A stretch of 64,000 nt of DNA from Chlorops oryzae (lineage: Eukaryota > Arthropoda > Insecta > Diptera > Chloropidae): assembly GCA_020466095.1 (NCBI GenBank), contig CM035808.1:72595188-72659187 (forward strand), read 5' to 3'. A program made the translations under genes and the position numbers. Below the pieces are notes generated by a model. That model saw only the letters and a list, made by a program, of their open reading frames with translations. It searched no databases and was not told where the DNA came from. Below are positions 1 through 10,723 of the stretch, in pieces (the stretch's first letter is position 1; the number at the start of each line of letters is the position of its first letter).

Positions 1-588
1 AAACCAGATAATTTGGCAACGAGTGCACTAGAGTTCCGCTCGCGCAAGTAGATTGGCGGTGGCTTTAGAGTTTTAACTGGCTGATATTCGGAATTTTCGC
101 TGATTGTTTCAGCTAGAGAAGCGAAACGGTTTCCCGCTAGTGTTGTTTGGAGAGGAATTTCCGTTTTGTTTAACTTGGCCCTGGCATCAATTTTCCCGAC
201 AAGACTTCTTTTCCTCTTCGTAATATTAATATACCTATGCGTACCGATCAGCACCGGGTGCTGTTCATTTTCCTTTTTACTCGTTTTATCCGAGTCAACT
301 ATTTTGTTTTGTTTGGGCGAAACGGGTTTAGTTTGAGCACTAGGAGAAGTGGGTGCAGGGTCACAAGAACTCGAACTTTCGAAAGTTTTGTTGGTCCTTG
401 TATCCTTGCTGGCACAGCAATTTATTCCACTAATATATCGCGATCTTTGTCTCTTAAATTGACTTTTTGTGTTAGAAATTTGGCTTGTACCTGGGTGTAC
501 ACTGTTGGCTTATTGCGCCATATGTAAGTCCAGCTGCTTTGTGGTTCGTGTCTAGGCTACTCAAGGGAGGTGAACTATTCACTGGCAT
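1..588 (-). pseudogene. Jockey-clade LINE ORF1, copy 1, cut by window edge
   Basis: Minus-strand remnant of the gag-like nucleic-acid-binding ORF1 of a Jockey/X-element-type LINE. A start codon lies at 586-588. The first ~30 codons are in one frame. The reading then moves to a second frame that has a TAA at 510-512 but is open from 509 to the window edge. That frame holds a motif reading RYINITKRKRS and, close to base 1, KPPPIYLRERNS, which in this family precedes the pre-C2HC and zinc-knuckle region. Two more copies lie at 8383-8998 and 39235-40845, all on the minus strand. Family assignment is from motif memory and the three-way match; the frame break makes it a pseudogene. Confidence 0.7.
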
Positions 589-3079
589 CACCTTCTTTAA
601 TTAGATTCCTAGCCGGCAAATGGCAGCTGTTAACAGCTGAAGAGACCAGCTGTCTCTCTTTCGGGTTTGTCTGCAATTAGATGGTACTACTCTGATGATA
701 GATCTACCACTATTTTCACTTTCTACCACGCAAGGTCCAAATCAAATTTTTTTTTTTGTACTTATTTATGCCTTTGGTTTACTTATTTTATGATCATTTC
801 AAATAATTGAGAACATAAAAAATATGTTGGCGGCTTCCTATTGTCAAGAATATTGTCAAGAATGGCAGTATTGGCGCTGAACGACATCCAATAAATATTG
901 ATACATTTTTTATAATAAGAGAAGTTACCAAATATATAAAATATTTAAGGAAGTTTCCCAAGTGTTTACATGATCAGATGTGATATACTGTATTACTGTT
1001 ATAAACAATTTTTAATCAACAACTTCTTATTCGAATCTACCCCTTCTTCTTAAAAAATCTACCACCTTTACAAATATTTTAATCCAAGCATTGAACCCTG
1101 CCTTTGATTTAAAAATTTTTGTAGGCCCTGTTCGTACAAAATTAAATATTTACTTGGCACAGTGAATATATATTTAACGTGCAGAGTATGATATTTCAAA
1201 AATTAATCTGCACAGTTTATATGAGCGCGTGAACAAATTGCAACAATATGTTCCGAAAATTTTGTTACGTCTTATATGTTCATCAATGCTTATGAGAATT
1301 ATAGGTTGAAGTAATGTAACCAAAGAATTTATAACTACTAACATGCCCAAGGCTGCAATTATAATGAAACTTAAGCTGAAGCGGAGGCTTTTATGTTTTT
1401 GATGCAATTTGTTATTGCGAAAATACAACAAACACATAATAGCTTCACGCTGATTGCAGTCTAACGCTCATACAAACGAACAGCGACACGCAAATTTTAA
1501 AAACTTCGAAAGAGTATGCAGGGGGGGGTGAAAATATTCTGTTGCTCTGTTATTTTCTTTAAAAATACAGGATTCAAGAATTTTTCTTTGTTTTTCAAAT
1601 TTATTTGTTCACATATCCAAAGAGTATGTAATGCTTAAACAGGATACAGAGTACTCTATCGTTGCTTTTAAATATCAAACACTGAATGCATGAGATCAAG
1701 GAACGAAAGAAAACATTCTATATGAAGACTACGCAAACGCTAGGAATACGTAGAAACGATCACGGGAAGATTGTTTGATTGTTTTTCGGCAGTCTCCGCT
1801 TGTCTATATGCGCTTGTCAGTCGATTGCGTGACATGTGTGAATTTGTGTGTGCGCCCATACCCATACGTAAATTTGTGTTTGGGTAATTTCTTCTCTTGC
1901 TTGTGAAGAGACGATTGAGACGATTTGCTTTCTCATGAGAGCAAACTCTCTGCTCTAAACTGGTTTGAAATTTTGTGTATTTGAGTGTGTTTGTGTGTCG
2001 CGTAAATTGAACGATGAACATGTTGAACGCACATTGAAATCACCGGCGTAATTTTTTCGATGCTTGAGTGTCCTATTATCGATTTAATAGACGTTATCAC
2101 GTCAAAAAATGTTTTTTTTATCTGCGAATAAGATTTTTGAATTGAAAAATGAATTTTTTTCGCATGAAACCAAAAAAAAATAATCTTCAGTGATGATATT
2201 TTCATTCGGCTAGTCAGATTTTTTGGAAAAATAACCTTTTAAGTTGCCAAATATTTACAACAGGTAACATCTTTTCATATATGTATATGTATATAGATTT
2301 TAATAACCTTAAAATTTTGTATTAAAATTATTAAACGCGGATTTCTCGGAACTTAGATCATATATCCCGCGTGATTGCGAAATTGAAATTTTGGTGCGGA
2401 ATTGGATTTCTAGTTGCGCTGAAACTTATGCCGTCGTTAAATAACTAACTCCGCAACACAAATTTGCTGCTTCACAAAAAAAAGCGGTCAGGTGCGAGTC
2501 TGAGTAGAGCGAATTTTATAAAATAAAATTTACTATGAAGAATTTTTTCACCAAACGACAGATTGGTTTTTAGCAAACGTCCGTTTTTTGATAGATAAGA
2601 GGGTTCTTAAATTCTTGAGTGCACCGAACAACAGTATACTCACACTGAAATATTAAAAAATCATCGAGAAGTTTTTTTCTTTCTTTGGAATTCAGATACA
2701 TTATGAAGTGCTCAATCATAGAAAGCTACCTTTTTGATCCAAGATACCAAAAATTTTTTATCACTGCTGGTAGGGCCACAAGTGGAGGAGGCCCGGAGCC
2801 ACTGGCCCGGCTGGCTCCTTTATAATCCGGCCCTAATTACGGGCCTCGGCTTATGAAGAATGGGCTTTTCTGATGTGTGTGTAAGATCCATTGTAATAAA
2901 GCTGGCGTTGGATATAAAATCAATATACGTGAAATGGATTGGACGAAGGAGTCCCTATTTTATTAGCTAGGATAGCTGTGTTTGAAAATGTGCATGGATT
3001 GCACGCAAAAACCGAGTTGCCAATCAGCTAGGAAAGCTATGTCGTTGGATGCGCATGGACGGCACCTTTTCGATTACAA
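589..3079. other. No gene seen; AT-rich, with LINE 5' leader at its left end
   Basis: About 2.5 kb without a supportable gene. The first 100-150 bases probably belong to the 5' untranslated part of the LINE ending at 588. A short GC-rich patch near 2770-2850 and TG-rich DNA near 1790-2020 are visible, but no protein domain, terminal repeat or target duplication was recognised. Confidence 0.5.
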
Positions 3080-3470
3080 TAGCAGTAGAGAGGACGAATT
3101 TAAGGAATCTTGAGTTAGAAAAAGGTTGCTTGCTATGGAGTACTATTTGGATCCGCTGGTCGATCATTTATATTTAGCCTCGACCAGCGTCACGTATAAG
3201 ATAGTGTACGTGCGAGAGGACTCCCGCGTGCTTGCATTTTATAAGTATATTTTTCTTTGAGTTTAGTGAACTCCGTTCTACTTTAAGCTCTCTATGTATA
3301 CTTTCATTTGTAATAAACCAAGGAGTTCCTGTAATATTCCCTAGAATTTTGGTTTGTGCTCTCTGCAGAATATATATTTTTGAAGCGCTTTTGTATCCAA
3401 GCAACTGCAGACCATATGTCCATATTGGCTTTATAACTTGTTTGCATAGATGGACTTTATAATAAAAATT
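3080..3470 (-). pseudogene. Jockey-clade LINE ORF2 C-terminus fragment
   Basis: Minus-strand fragment of the end of a Jockey-type ORF2, downstream of the reverse transcriptase. Reading from about 3470 downward it shows the family segment KPIWTYGLQLLGYKS, then LQRAQTKILGNITGTPWFI and a basic tail. These match the well-known IxRFQNKxLRxIxxAPWYxxN signature after the RT of Jockey elements. Frameshifts and stops follow. The RT core is absent, so this is either the 3' end of a 5'-truncated insertion or a piece left after rearrangement. Which of the ORF1 copies it belonged to cannot be decided. Confidence 0.65.
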
Positions 3471-3639
3471 TAGATGAGAGCGATTACACTCGTGTACGAA
3501 AACTAAAAAAATATTAATGAAAACTTCCAGAAGTTTGTTTTAACAACAATGCTTGTAAAAAATCGCTTTTAGTCTAAATTACACAGTCGTACATTTATTT
3601 ACATTTTTCTTTCTTTTTCTGACATCAAAGAATTACTTT

Positions 3640-4760
3640 TAAGGAAGAAAGAAAGCCCACGTCGGACAAATTCGCTTTAAGAATGTGGCATATGGGGCAT
3701 TCCATGTGAAAACAACTTTTTTTTTATGTCTCCGAATCTTTCTAGTATGCCTGGCGTATGCGTACGTATCCCATACGAAAACAGGGCGTTGATTTTTGTA
3801 CCCGACACACTCTGTGTCGAGGGTATATTGCGTTTGTGTGGTTGTGTGTAACACCCAGAACCAGTCGAGATAGACTATACAAAATCTATATAGAAATGAT
3901 CAGCGTCACCAGGAGATTCTATTTAGACGTGTCCGTCAATCTATCTGTCCATCTGTCCGTCTGTCCATCTGTCCGTCTGTCCATCTGTCCGTCTGTCCAT
4001 CTGTCCGTCTGTCCATCTGTCCGTCTGTCCATCTGTCCGTCTGTCCGTCTGTATGTCGGTATATAGTTTTCTTATCGAAGGAATTGTGCTATCTTGACAA
4101 AATTCGGTATGCCCACAGGGAGATAAGTAAGAACAAGTTCGAGAATGGATCCGATCGGACCATTTTTAGGGGTACCTCCAGTACTACGGTCTGTCACGAA
4201 GATCACAAAAACTGATATCAAATCGAAGTTTTTCTAGATATGTTCATAAAATTTTATATTTGAACATGTTTAAGGGTATTTAATTTGATTTCCGAATGTT
4301 GGAAAAGTGGGCGTGGCAGAAGAAAATTGTTCGAAAATTGAGTCCTTTAAATTGTAACTTAAACGAAAAGTGACAATTATGCTTCCTTTGTAGCCATAAA
4401 CATCCTCCCAAAAACTTTCCTTGATTCCATTATTAAGGGTACCTGCAGTTCTAGGGTCTGTCACAAAAACCTTAAAAGTTAGTCAATATCTGACTTTTTC
4501 GAAATATTTCCATGTAACTTAGAACTTAAGCATATATTTAAGCCTCCGATAAGAATTCAAAAGAATATTGGGAAAATGGGCGCGGCAAAGATTTTCAAAA
4601 TGTTATTTAACAAAAGTCGGCATATGGAGCCCCTTATGGCTTTAAACACCTCTTGATAATAAAAACTATTCGAGCATGCGGTTCTGTGTCAGGTATTTTA
4701 TTGTCAGGCTCGCCTGATTATAACACCCTTACTGGTTTGATATGAAAAACGTGATGTTCC
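3640..4760. repeat. Unclassified dispersed repeat
   Basis: A stretch of repeat character. Its left part (about 3680-3745, containing GGCATTCCATGTGAAAA) recurs inverted at 7930-7998. The middle carries a CTGTCC minisatellite. The right part has phrases typical of non-coding fly repeats, such as GATCGGACCATTTTTAGG and GGTACCT-AGT-CT-GGTCTGTCAC, the latter occurring twice (about 4171-4198 and 4438-4465), suggesting internal duplication. No ORF in it is convincing. Confidence 0.5.
3948..4053. repeat. CTGTCC[A/G]T minisatellite
   Basis: Tandem 8-mers alternating GTCCATCT and GTCCGTCT (16-bp higher-order unit) for about 100 bases. Any reading frame across it is low-complexity and not a gene. Confidence 0.9.
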
Positions 4761-5118
4761 CTAGCATTTTTTAAGTTTTCTCTATAAATCCTTGTCGGCC
4801 CATAAATTTTTATACATCATTTTAAAGATAATAGTTAAAACCAGCATGGTTATAAAAAAAAAAAAAATAGAAGCGTGCCGCTCGTTGATATATTGCCAGA
4901 TTTATTTTTTTTACATAAAAATAAATATTATCCGCTGTCCAAATTTCCCTTGTTCAAAAAAATCTAATGATATTTTCCTACTTCATGAGCTTTTAAATGT
5001 CAATAACTTCGATCAAAATTTTGCAATTTCCTTCCTTATTACCAAAGATAAGATCCTTTACAAGAATTCAGTTCAATATATAAAATAAATATTTAAACTG
5101 AATCTTTATCGAATCTAT
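4761..5118. other. AT-rich spacer, nothing recognised
   Basis: Very AT-rich DNA between the unclassified repeat and the hAT-like element. A 98-codon frame is present but is rich in K, I, F and N as expected from base composition. No feature supported. Confidence 0.5.
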
Positions 5119-5146
5119 ATTTTATTCAGACCTGGGCAGTCCAATT

Positions 5147-5335
5147 ACAAAATTTTTGCAATTACAATTACAAGTAACTGTATTTGAAAAAATTTCAATC
5201 ACAATTACAAACTGTAATTGTAATTGAATACTTTTCAATTACAATTACAAGTAATTGTAATGGATAAATCTTCAATTACAATTACAATTTGTAATTGAAA
5301 AAACTTCAATTAAAACTTGTAATTGTAGCTGTAAA
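5147..5335. repeat. Left subterminal AATTAC array of hAT-like element
   Basis: Repeated CAATTACAATTACAAGTAATTG-type units in both orientations, each largely palindromic. Subterminal repeats of this kind commonly bind transposase in hAT elements; here that role is inferred. Confidence 0.8.
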
Positions 5336-6094
5336 AAAATTATTTAGATATATACACACACATTTCATAGATTATTTTAAGAAAAATTAAGAGCGGACCT
5401 TTTTTAATATAGGTTTTAATGCATTTTTTTTTTTCATAAATTTTGTACATACTAAAACGGTATTTTATTTTAATAAAAATAAGGAACATAAATGTGTCGT
5501 TGACTAAAAAGAAAAAGAAACATAAACAACTGGCATTCCTAGGGCTAAGTCGGCTTTCACACATACTATCGTTAACACAAGCGAAGGGATGATTAATAAT
5601 CGCTGATTATAAAGTAATCGTTTGTACCACTTTTATCGCTATTGACCGCTTCACGCTGCCGTAAGAAAGAGAGAAAGAATTTTTGTCATATTTCCGACGA
5701 GTTTTCATTACGAAATTATATTTTAAGAGCGTCCAATTCTGTGATTTAGAGTGGCCAATTTTACATTAGGAGTGGCTAGAGCGGCCAGAGCGGCCGCCTT
5801 AAAATAATCCATGACACATTTATTAAATAATTTATAACTATAATAACTGTAAATATGACATTGAGTCAGTAGCTCTATGAGGAAACCTAAGATCCGTCAC
5901 TGCCGTCCGACTGATCATTGAGGCACTGCTGAAGCTAAAAAGGAAAGATTAGCTCCATCCGTATGGCGGGAACTCCAAGTTGAAAAAAAATATGCATGGA
6001 ACGGTATAATTAATGGATTTTTGACCAGGTGCCAAATGGTCTTACACGGCGCTGCTTTGGCTCATTTTGCCTTTGATAGTAAAAAAAAACTCTT

Positions 6095-6168
6095 ACTTTG
6101 TGGGGAATTGAACCCCCATCCGTCGGATTACAAATCAAGCGCACTACCCCTTCACTACCGACGGCCTT
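6095..6168 (-). pseudogene. tRNA-like sequence, Thr(TGT)-type loop
   Basis: On the minus strand, an A-box-like AGTGAAGGGGTAGTGCG is followed by an anticodon-like loop TTTGTAA and a B-box GGGGGTTCAATTCCCC whose T-stem pairs. The 3' acceptor half does not pair with the 5' GGCCGTC, so a functional tRNA is unlikely. It fits a tRNA-derived SINE head or pseudogene. It lies inside the inserted part of the hAT-like element. Confidence 0.5.
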
Positions 6169-6235
6169 GTATTGTCAACTTCATAATATTATAATAAAAT
6201 CAACTGTGCTGAATTAAAAAAGTTTAAAAAAAACC

Positions 6236-6305
6236 GCATCTGCCAGAAATCGAACCCGGGTTCCATCGCGTATCAGTTAAGCATTCTTAATCTAACATAC
6301 TGACT
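6236..6305 (-). pseudogene. Second tRNA-like sequence
   Basis: Minus strand: a B-box-like CCCGGGTTCGATTTCTGG preceded by a degenerate A-box region about 55 bases upstream. The stems are weak. It lies less than 100 bp from the other tRNA-like unit and in the same orientation, so both may be parts of one SINE-derived insertion. Confidence 0.4.
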
Positions 6306-7586
6306 CATTTTACAATCCCAATTCAAAACCGTAAGTTTAGTTCTTAAATATTTTTCAATACTTCAAAAATGTAATTATTACTATATATCGTTACCTTAAT
6401 GTAGAAAGGCCCCAACTAACAAATTTAGAATTTTACAGGAGATAGAAAAAACTTAATTTAAAGCAAATAAAAAAACCAAAAATTATTCCAATTTTGGGGC
6501 ACAGCAGAAAGCTCTATTCCAAAGTTCGACTCAGTGGGTCCAAAATTGTGAAATTTAGCTACCACAAAAGAAGTCAGTTAGGGCTTTTTGTTTAAAGAAG
6601 GGTTTTTAGTTAGGTAGGGCTTCGTTTTTAAATAATTGTACATCCGTGATTTTTGATCTCAGAACCTGTACACGCGATAACTGTAAACGGACTTTAAGAC
6701 TTAACTTCAATTCGGGTCAACTGTATGCCATGCAACGAGACTGCAATCCTGTCAATCATTAGGAGCCACTTAATTGCAGCCTTGTTTATGGTAACCATAA
6801 TTGTCACGGCAATATATCGGTTTGTCTCGTTCTCTCCTTTGGAGAACAGAAGATTTCATTTTTATATCGGTCGCGCTTCCGGTTTTTTGGCGTGCTTAGT
6901 TCACTTTTTCTTCATCATCGTTTGCGAACACCACGCTTCGGGCGACTTATTGATTTTAACCATCGTGGTGCGTTTCGAGGCAACAAAAAAAGAAGATCAC
7001 GCGTTTCTGGATCAATCGTTCACCTTTTGAAACGCTATATTTGTGATCGAGTTGCATCGCTATTTTAAAATCCGTTTCGTATCCAAATTTTACGGATATC
7101 GGTGAAACGCTTGGTAGAGTTGGCTACAGTTGGCGCTCGCCACATTGTTCCGTCGCGAAACCCATCGGAAGACGTCTTCCATCCTCCTCGTTCACATTGG
7201 CTGCCCTCGTATTACCGCCGTTCGAGTAGGATCAAACATCCATATAATAAAGGCGCTATTTAAAGCGAAGTAGCAATCTTAAACCTGGTGTGTAATTCCG
7301 TCCCTTTGGGTTGTGGATGTTCGTCGCAGAGACCTATAAGGCATCCCTCCTGCTTGTGAGTATCATTTTGCGCTCCTTGTGGACCCATTCCCTAATTCAT
7401 CCTATTATGTCCACCGACGTCTGTGCAACACAAACAGAACCTAAACTTTTTTTTATCATGGTGTATTTGGGGGCGGTATATTGAAATATGCAAAAAAGTG
7501 AATTTAGGAAAAGTTGTTAGTTGGGGCCTTTCTACATTAAGGTTACGATATGCTTCAATTATTTTCATGTAATTGATTTCACACTC

Positions 7587-7785
7587 AATAAAAATTACTT
7601 GTAATTGTAATTGGGAAAATTCAATTACAATTACTTGTAATTGTAATTCAAAAAAATCATTTACAATTACAAGTAATTGTAGTTGAATTTTCCCAATTAC
7701 AATTACAATTAATTGTAATTCAAAATTTTCCAATTACAATTACAAGTAATTGTCAATAAGTGTGTAATCAATTACAATTTTGTTA
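7587..7785. repeat. Right subterminal AATTAC array of hAT-like element
   Basis: Counterpart of the left array, made of TTGTAATTGTAATTG-type units, ending in the right terminal repeat. A frame of over 100 codons across it is repeat translation. Confidence 0.8.
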
Positions 7786-7810
7786 TTGAACTGCCAGGTC
7801 TGATTTTATT

Positions 7811-8382
7811 TTTCACTAATCAACAATCAAGAAAACTGTTTTTTTTTAGAAAGCAAAGTAACATGATTTAACTAAAAAATATTATGAGAAAACAAATTAA
7901 TTATATATATATATATACAAAACAAAAAAAAATTGGCAAGATTCGGAGATATAAAAAAAAGTTGTCCTTTTCACATGGAATGCCTCATATATAAGCATTT
8001 CATTAAAACTAATTAAAACTTAATTTTACTAAAAGTACCGATTACACAGGCAAACAAAAATATGAAGTTCTCTACCCTACGTTTCTTGGCATGCTGAGCA
8101 AGGTGGGTGCTGGGGGTTTCTGGGGCGGAATCGGAGGGTGATCTTGAAAACCGTTCTACTTAAAAACCATTGGAGCATTGAGAGCAAATGCTTGTGTACA
8201 AACGCAAATGGCAACAAGAAAGCAGAGAATTCAAAATCATTTTAGTCTGACCACAGACAGCGAACGAGCACGACTCATGTCGGAGGATGCATGAACATAT
8301 TTGTTTCTTTGCTTCGCTCTATTTAATACAACTAACATTTTTTTGTTGTGTGCAACGCACGCGCACACATTCACAAGATTTC
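7811..8382. other. Spacer with an inverted repeat copy; no gene
   Basis: AT-rich DNA. The stretch 7930-7998 is a reverse-complement relative of 3680-3745 (shared GGCATTCCATGTGAAAA and a T-run followed by TCTCCGAATCTT). The remainder is unrecognised. Confidence 0.5.
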
Positions 8383-8998
8383 AATGAAGTGGTGAGCATA
8401 GCTATTTATAACCGATCGAGCGTGAAAGCCCTTTTCTCATCGCTTATTTTCTATCTCATTTGTATCACAGTCTGCTGCAAAGCCTTTGATCACAATTTTA
8501 GTCCCTTTGCAACTCTTTAGCTGGTATGTATACAATTTTGAAACAGTCACTTCAAACTCTTTTAAGCCCTGCGGAAATTTTCCTCGGTGTAAGTTTGGAT
8601 TTTTGGTTAATGAATGTTACCCGTTGTTAAGTGAATAACATGAAAGCTGTTATTTTCTAACGTACTAGCTTATTTGGCAAGAAGTGCATTAGAGCTCCGC
8701 TCGCCAAAGTAGATTGATTGCGGTTTAAGTTTTTTGTCTTGCTGTATTTCCAAATTTTTGCTCAAATTTTTAGCAAGTACAGCGAAACGGTGCCCCGCTT
8801 ATATTTTTTGGGAAGAAGAAGTTTCCGTTTTGTTGAGTTTGGCAATAGTGTAATTTTTTCCAGCAGGACTTCTCTTTTGCTTTGTGATATTGAAATACCG
8901 ATGCGTATTGATCAGCATTAGTTCCTGTTTGTTTTCGTTGTTACTCATTTTATACGAATCAAGGACAGCTGGCAGCTTAAAACAGTTGCAGAAACCAG
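8383..8998 (-). pseudogene. Jockey-clade LINE ORF1, copy 2
   Basis: Minus-strand remnant of the same ORF1 as copies 1 and 3. From 8950 downward it shows NKQELMLINTHRYFNIT, KRSPAGKNY and AKLNKTETSSSQ. An in-frame stop follows near 8799, and then a continuing match ending in ...IYFGERSSNALLAK. The pre-C2HC region (8383-8600) is recognisable only by nucleotide similarity to copy 3 (for example TAACCGATC-GCGTGAAA). The N-terminal side is cut at about 8998 where the Harbinger-type element begins. Confidence 0.65.
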
Positions 8999-9000
8999 GG

Positions 9001-10075
9001 GGGGTGATTCTGTATCGCGTTTCGTATTGCAAATTTCACGAATTCGGGCAGTCAGTACTCTGTAATGCGATTTTTGCATTGAACTTTATCCCCTTTCGCG
9101 TTTTCGCATTTTGAGCACTCTGAATGCAAAATCAAATATCACAGTCATTCGAAAGTGCGAAATTGATTACGATAGCTGTTGAGCGTACGCAAATGAAATA
9201 GATTGCAAGTTAAAAAAAAAAAAAATTTTGAACGAATTTATTTATTTAACTTAAAAAATTTATTTTTCAGTTACACTTATAGTGAAAACGCCTACACAAA
9301 TGCAGCTCAATTTGAAATTCTCTTCGAATTTATGAGAACGCATTCCGATTTGGGCAAGAGAGAGCAGTAGCTAAAAATCTTTGGCCAAAATTGTCAACGG
9401 ACTTTAATGCCGCTGGTCCACCTGCTTGTGATGTAGTTCGCAAAATTAAGATATATCACTTATGTACAACAAGAGTGTCATAACCTAAAATTTGGAATTT
9501 TGCTGAAAACGCAAATTAACTCATGCAGTCTGGGAAAATTTATAAGACGAAGAAACCGCTGATTTGCAAAAACAAAAACACAACTATGAGTGCGCGATTA
9601 GGTAGATCTGTGAACAAATTTCTTTCATTAAGCCCAATTTGACAAATTTTGAGTTGTGACACTCTTGATGTGGGATATGTTTTTGTGAAATATATTTTGA
9701 TATATGTATGTAGAATTAACAATAATAATTAAAAGAGGGGACAGACTACAAAAACCATGTGAAGGCAATATTACGAGTAGGAGCATTCCCGACACCGGAG
9801 CAGGCCCCTCGCAAAACTATAGTCTGAATCGGTTGGAAAATAATCTAGTCCAATGGCTCTCAATGGAAGACTCGGTGCAGGTCACAAGCGGTACCCAATG
9901 TTTTGGAGTAGGTGACCTTGCAGAGAAAATGTTGCAATTTGCTTGAAGTGAAGCATTTGCGTGAAGTTTTACGAAAGCAATTGCGAGAGCGCAACCGAGT
10001 GCCGATTTCCCTTCGAAACGCATTTGAGTTTCGAATCGCGTTGGTTTTCGAAACGCGATAAAGAGAGACTGCCAG
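9001..10075. mobile_element. Decayed Harbinger-type DNA element
   Basis: Bounded by an inverted repeat: TATCGCGTTTCG at 9013-9024 and CGAAACGCGATA at 10049-10060 are exact reverse complements, with 3 more matching bases outward after one mismatch. The interior encodes pieces of a Myb/SANT-like (zeste-type) DNA-binding protein, the usual second gene of PIF/Harbinger elements. No DDE transposase is present. The left end adjoins LINE copy 2. I could not define exact ends or a 3-bp target duplication. Confidence 0.55.
9262..9946 (+). pseudogene. Myb/SANT-like (zeste-type) DNA-binding protein fragments
   Basis: Around 9291-9460 two frames together resemble the zeste-like Myb/SANT domain: FEILFEFMRTHSDLGK, then in another frame LWPKLSTDFNAAGPP, matching the family pattern F..LVEFM..H.DLAKG...LW..L...LNA.GP. 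A second block at 9704-9946 (IPDTGAGPSQNYSLNRLE and a later SGTQCFGVGDLAEK) resembles the C-terminal half of the same accessory proteins. Between them are stops and frameshifts, with perhaps a lost intron (ATGTATG near 9703). Non-functional; assignment from remembered family patterns. Confidence 0.5.
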
Positions 10076-10340
10076 TTTTGCGTCTTTGGGCTTTTGCCTA
10101 AGACCTTATATGGCTTCATTTTCTCTGCTCTTTGCTCCATTGAAATTTAAATGTGATTGCTCATGCGCAAAATCTCGCTGTTTACGCGACAAGGGCCGCC
10201 AAGTGAGCCATCTTTGAATTAAAAAAAAATTAATTAAATCCAAAATATTGAACTATAATCGATAATATTCCAACGTTGACATTTTCCGAGAGCATTCCAC
10301 CTTCCTTGCGAATACCCCTAATGTAAGACTTTTCTTGCAG

Positions 10341-10723
10341 GAGTCGGAAAACTTACACGTATCCCAGAACTGCGACTTCACGAGCTCCATGCAGAAAAAT
10401 ATAATGGGATGGTTAGAATGCTTAAGCCAGGTTGTAGAACAATAATATTAATTATTGACTCCTCGACTCAACAAACACTGACTCCACCATTTTACAAAGC
10501 AATTTGGCCATATCGAAAAACAAAAACAACATATTTTGGGTATATGCTTATCGAAAAAGGAAAAAAGTGGTTCGCCGAACTAATGAGACTATCATCATAT
10601 GAAAGAAAACGCTTGCATCTTAACCCAAAACATGTTGTCGGGACTGTTATTGTCCTCAATGGTCATCGAAAATGTTTCAGCATTTATCATCCAAGGCACA
10701 GTGATGAGATACGAACCTCACAG
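10341..10723 (+). CDS. Internal exon of a host gene, possibly DnaJ-C16-like
   Basis: A 383-bp open exon bounded by an acceptor (TTTCTTGCAG ending at 10340) and a donor (CAG|GTAAAT at 10723/10724). It encodes about 127 residues with balanced composition, e.g. LKPGCRTIILIID, FYKAIWPYRKTKTTYFGYM and VGTVIVLNGHRKCF. It enters with two bases completing a codon and ends in phase 0. Nothing about it looks transposon-derived. From memory it recalls the C-terminal part of insect DnaJ subfamily C member 16 proteins, but I cannot verify that. The exon at 58250-58438 is on the same strand and starts in the matching phase. Confidence is high for exon status, low for identity. Confidence 0.6.

Larger units (their letters stand above)
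5127..7802. mobile_element. hAT-like fold-back DNA element, non-autonomous
   Basis: A 2.68-kb element with imperfect terminal inverted repeats starting CAGACCTGG(G)CAGT. It is flanked by a perfect 8-bp direct repeat ATTTTATT at 5119-5126 and 7803-7810. A CAG-type terminus and 8-bp duplication are hallmarks of the hAT superfamily. Inside each end is an array built from CAATTACAATTACAAG. Beyond the right array a segment (about 7500-7560) is the reverse complement of 6385-6435 (TTAATGTAGAAAGGCCCCAACTAACAA), so the arms are long and the left arm appears split by about 1 kb of inserted DNA (5336-6360). No transposase was found. A hydrophobic 101-codon frame at 6725-7030 is not recognised. Confidence 0.75.

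Noticed and set aside
237..527. 96-codon plus-strand frame
   Set aside because: Opposite strand of the LINE ORF1 remnant, whose conserved motifs read on the minus strand.
3758..4066. 102-codon plus frame ending in a V-H-L-S-V-C-P-S repeat
   Set aside because: Translation of the CTGTCC minisatellite, not a protein.
6725..7030. 101-codon hydrophobic plus frame
   Set aside because: No homology, no splice context and located in a non-autonomous DNA element.
7120..7150. ACAGTTGGCGCTCGCCAC resembling an LTR end and primer-binding site
   Set aside because: No LTR or retroelement coding sequence around it; it lies inside the hAT-like element.
7392..7733. 113-codon minus frame rich in LQLQVIVI
   Set aside because: Translation of the AATTAC subterminal array.
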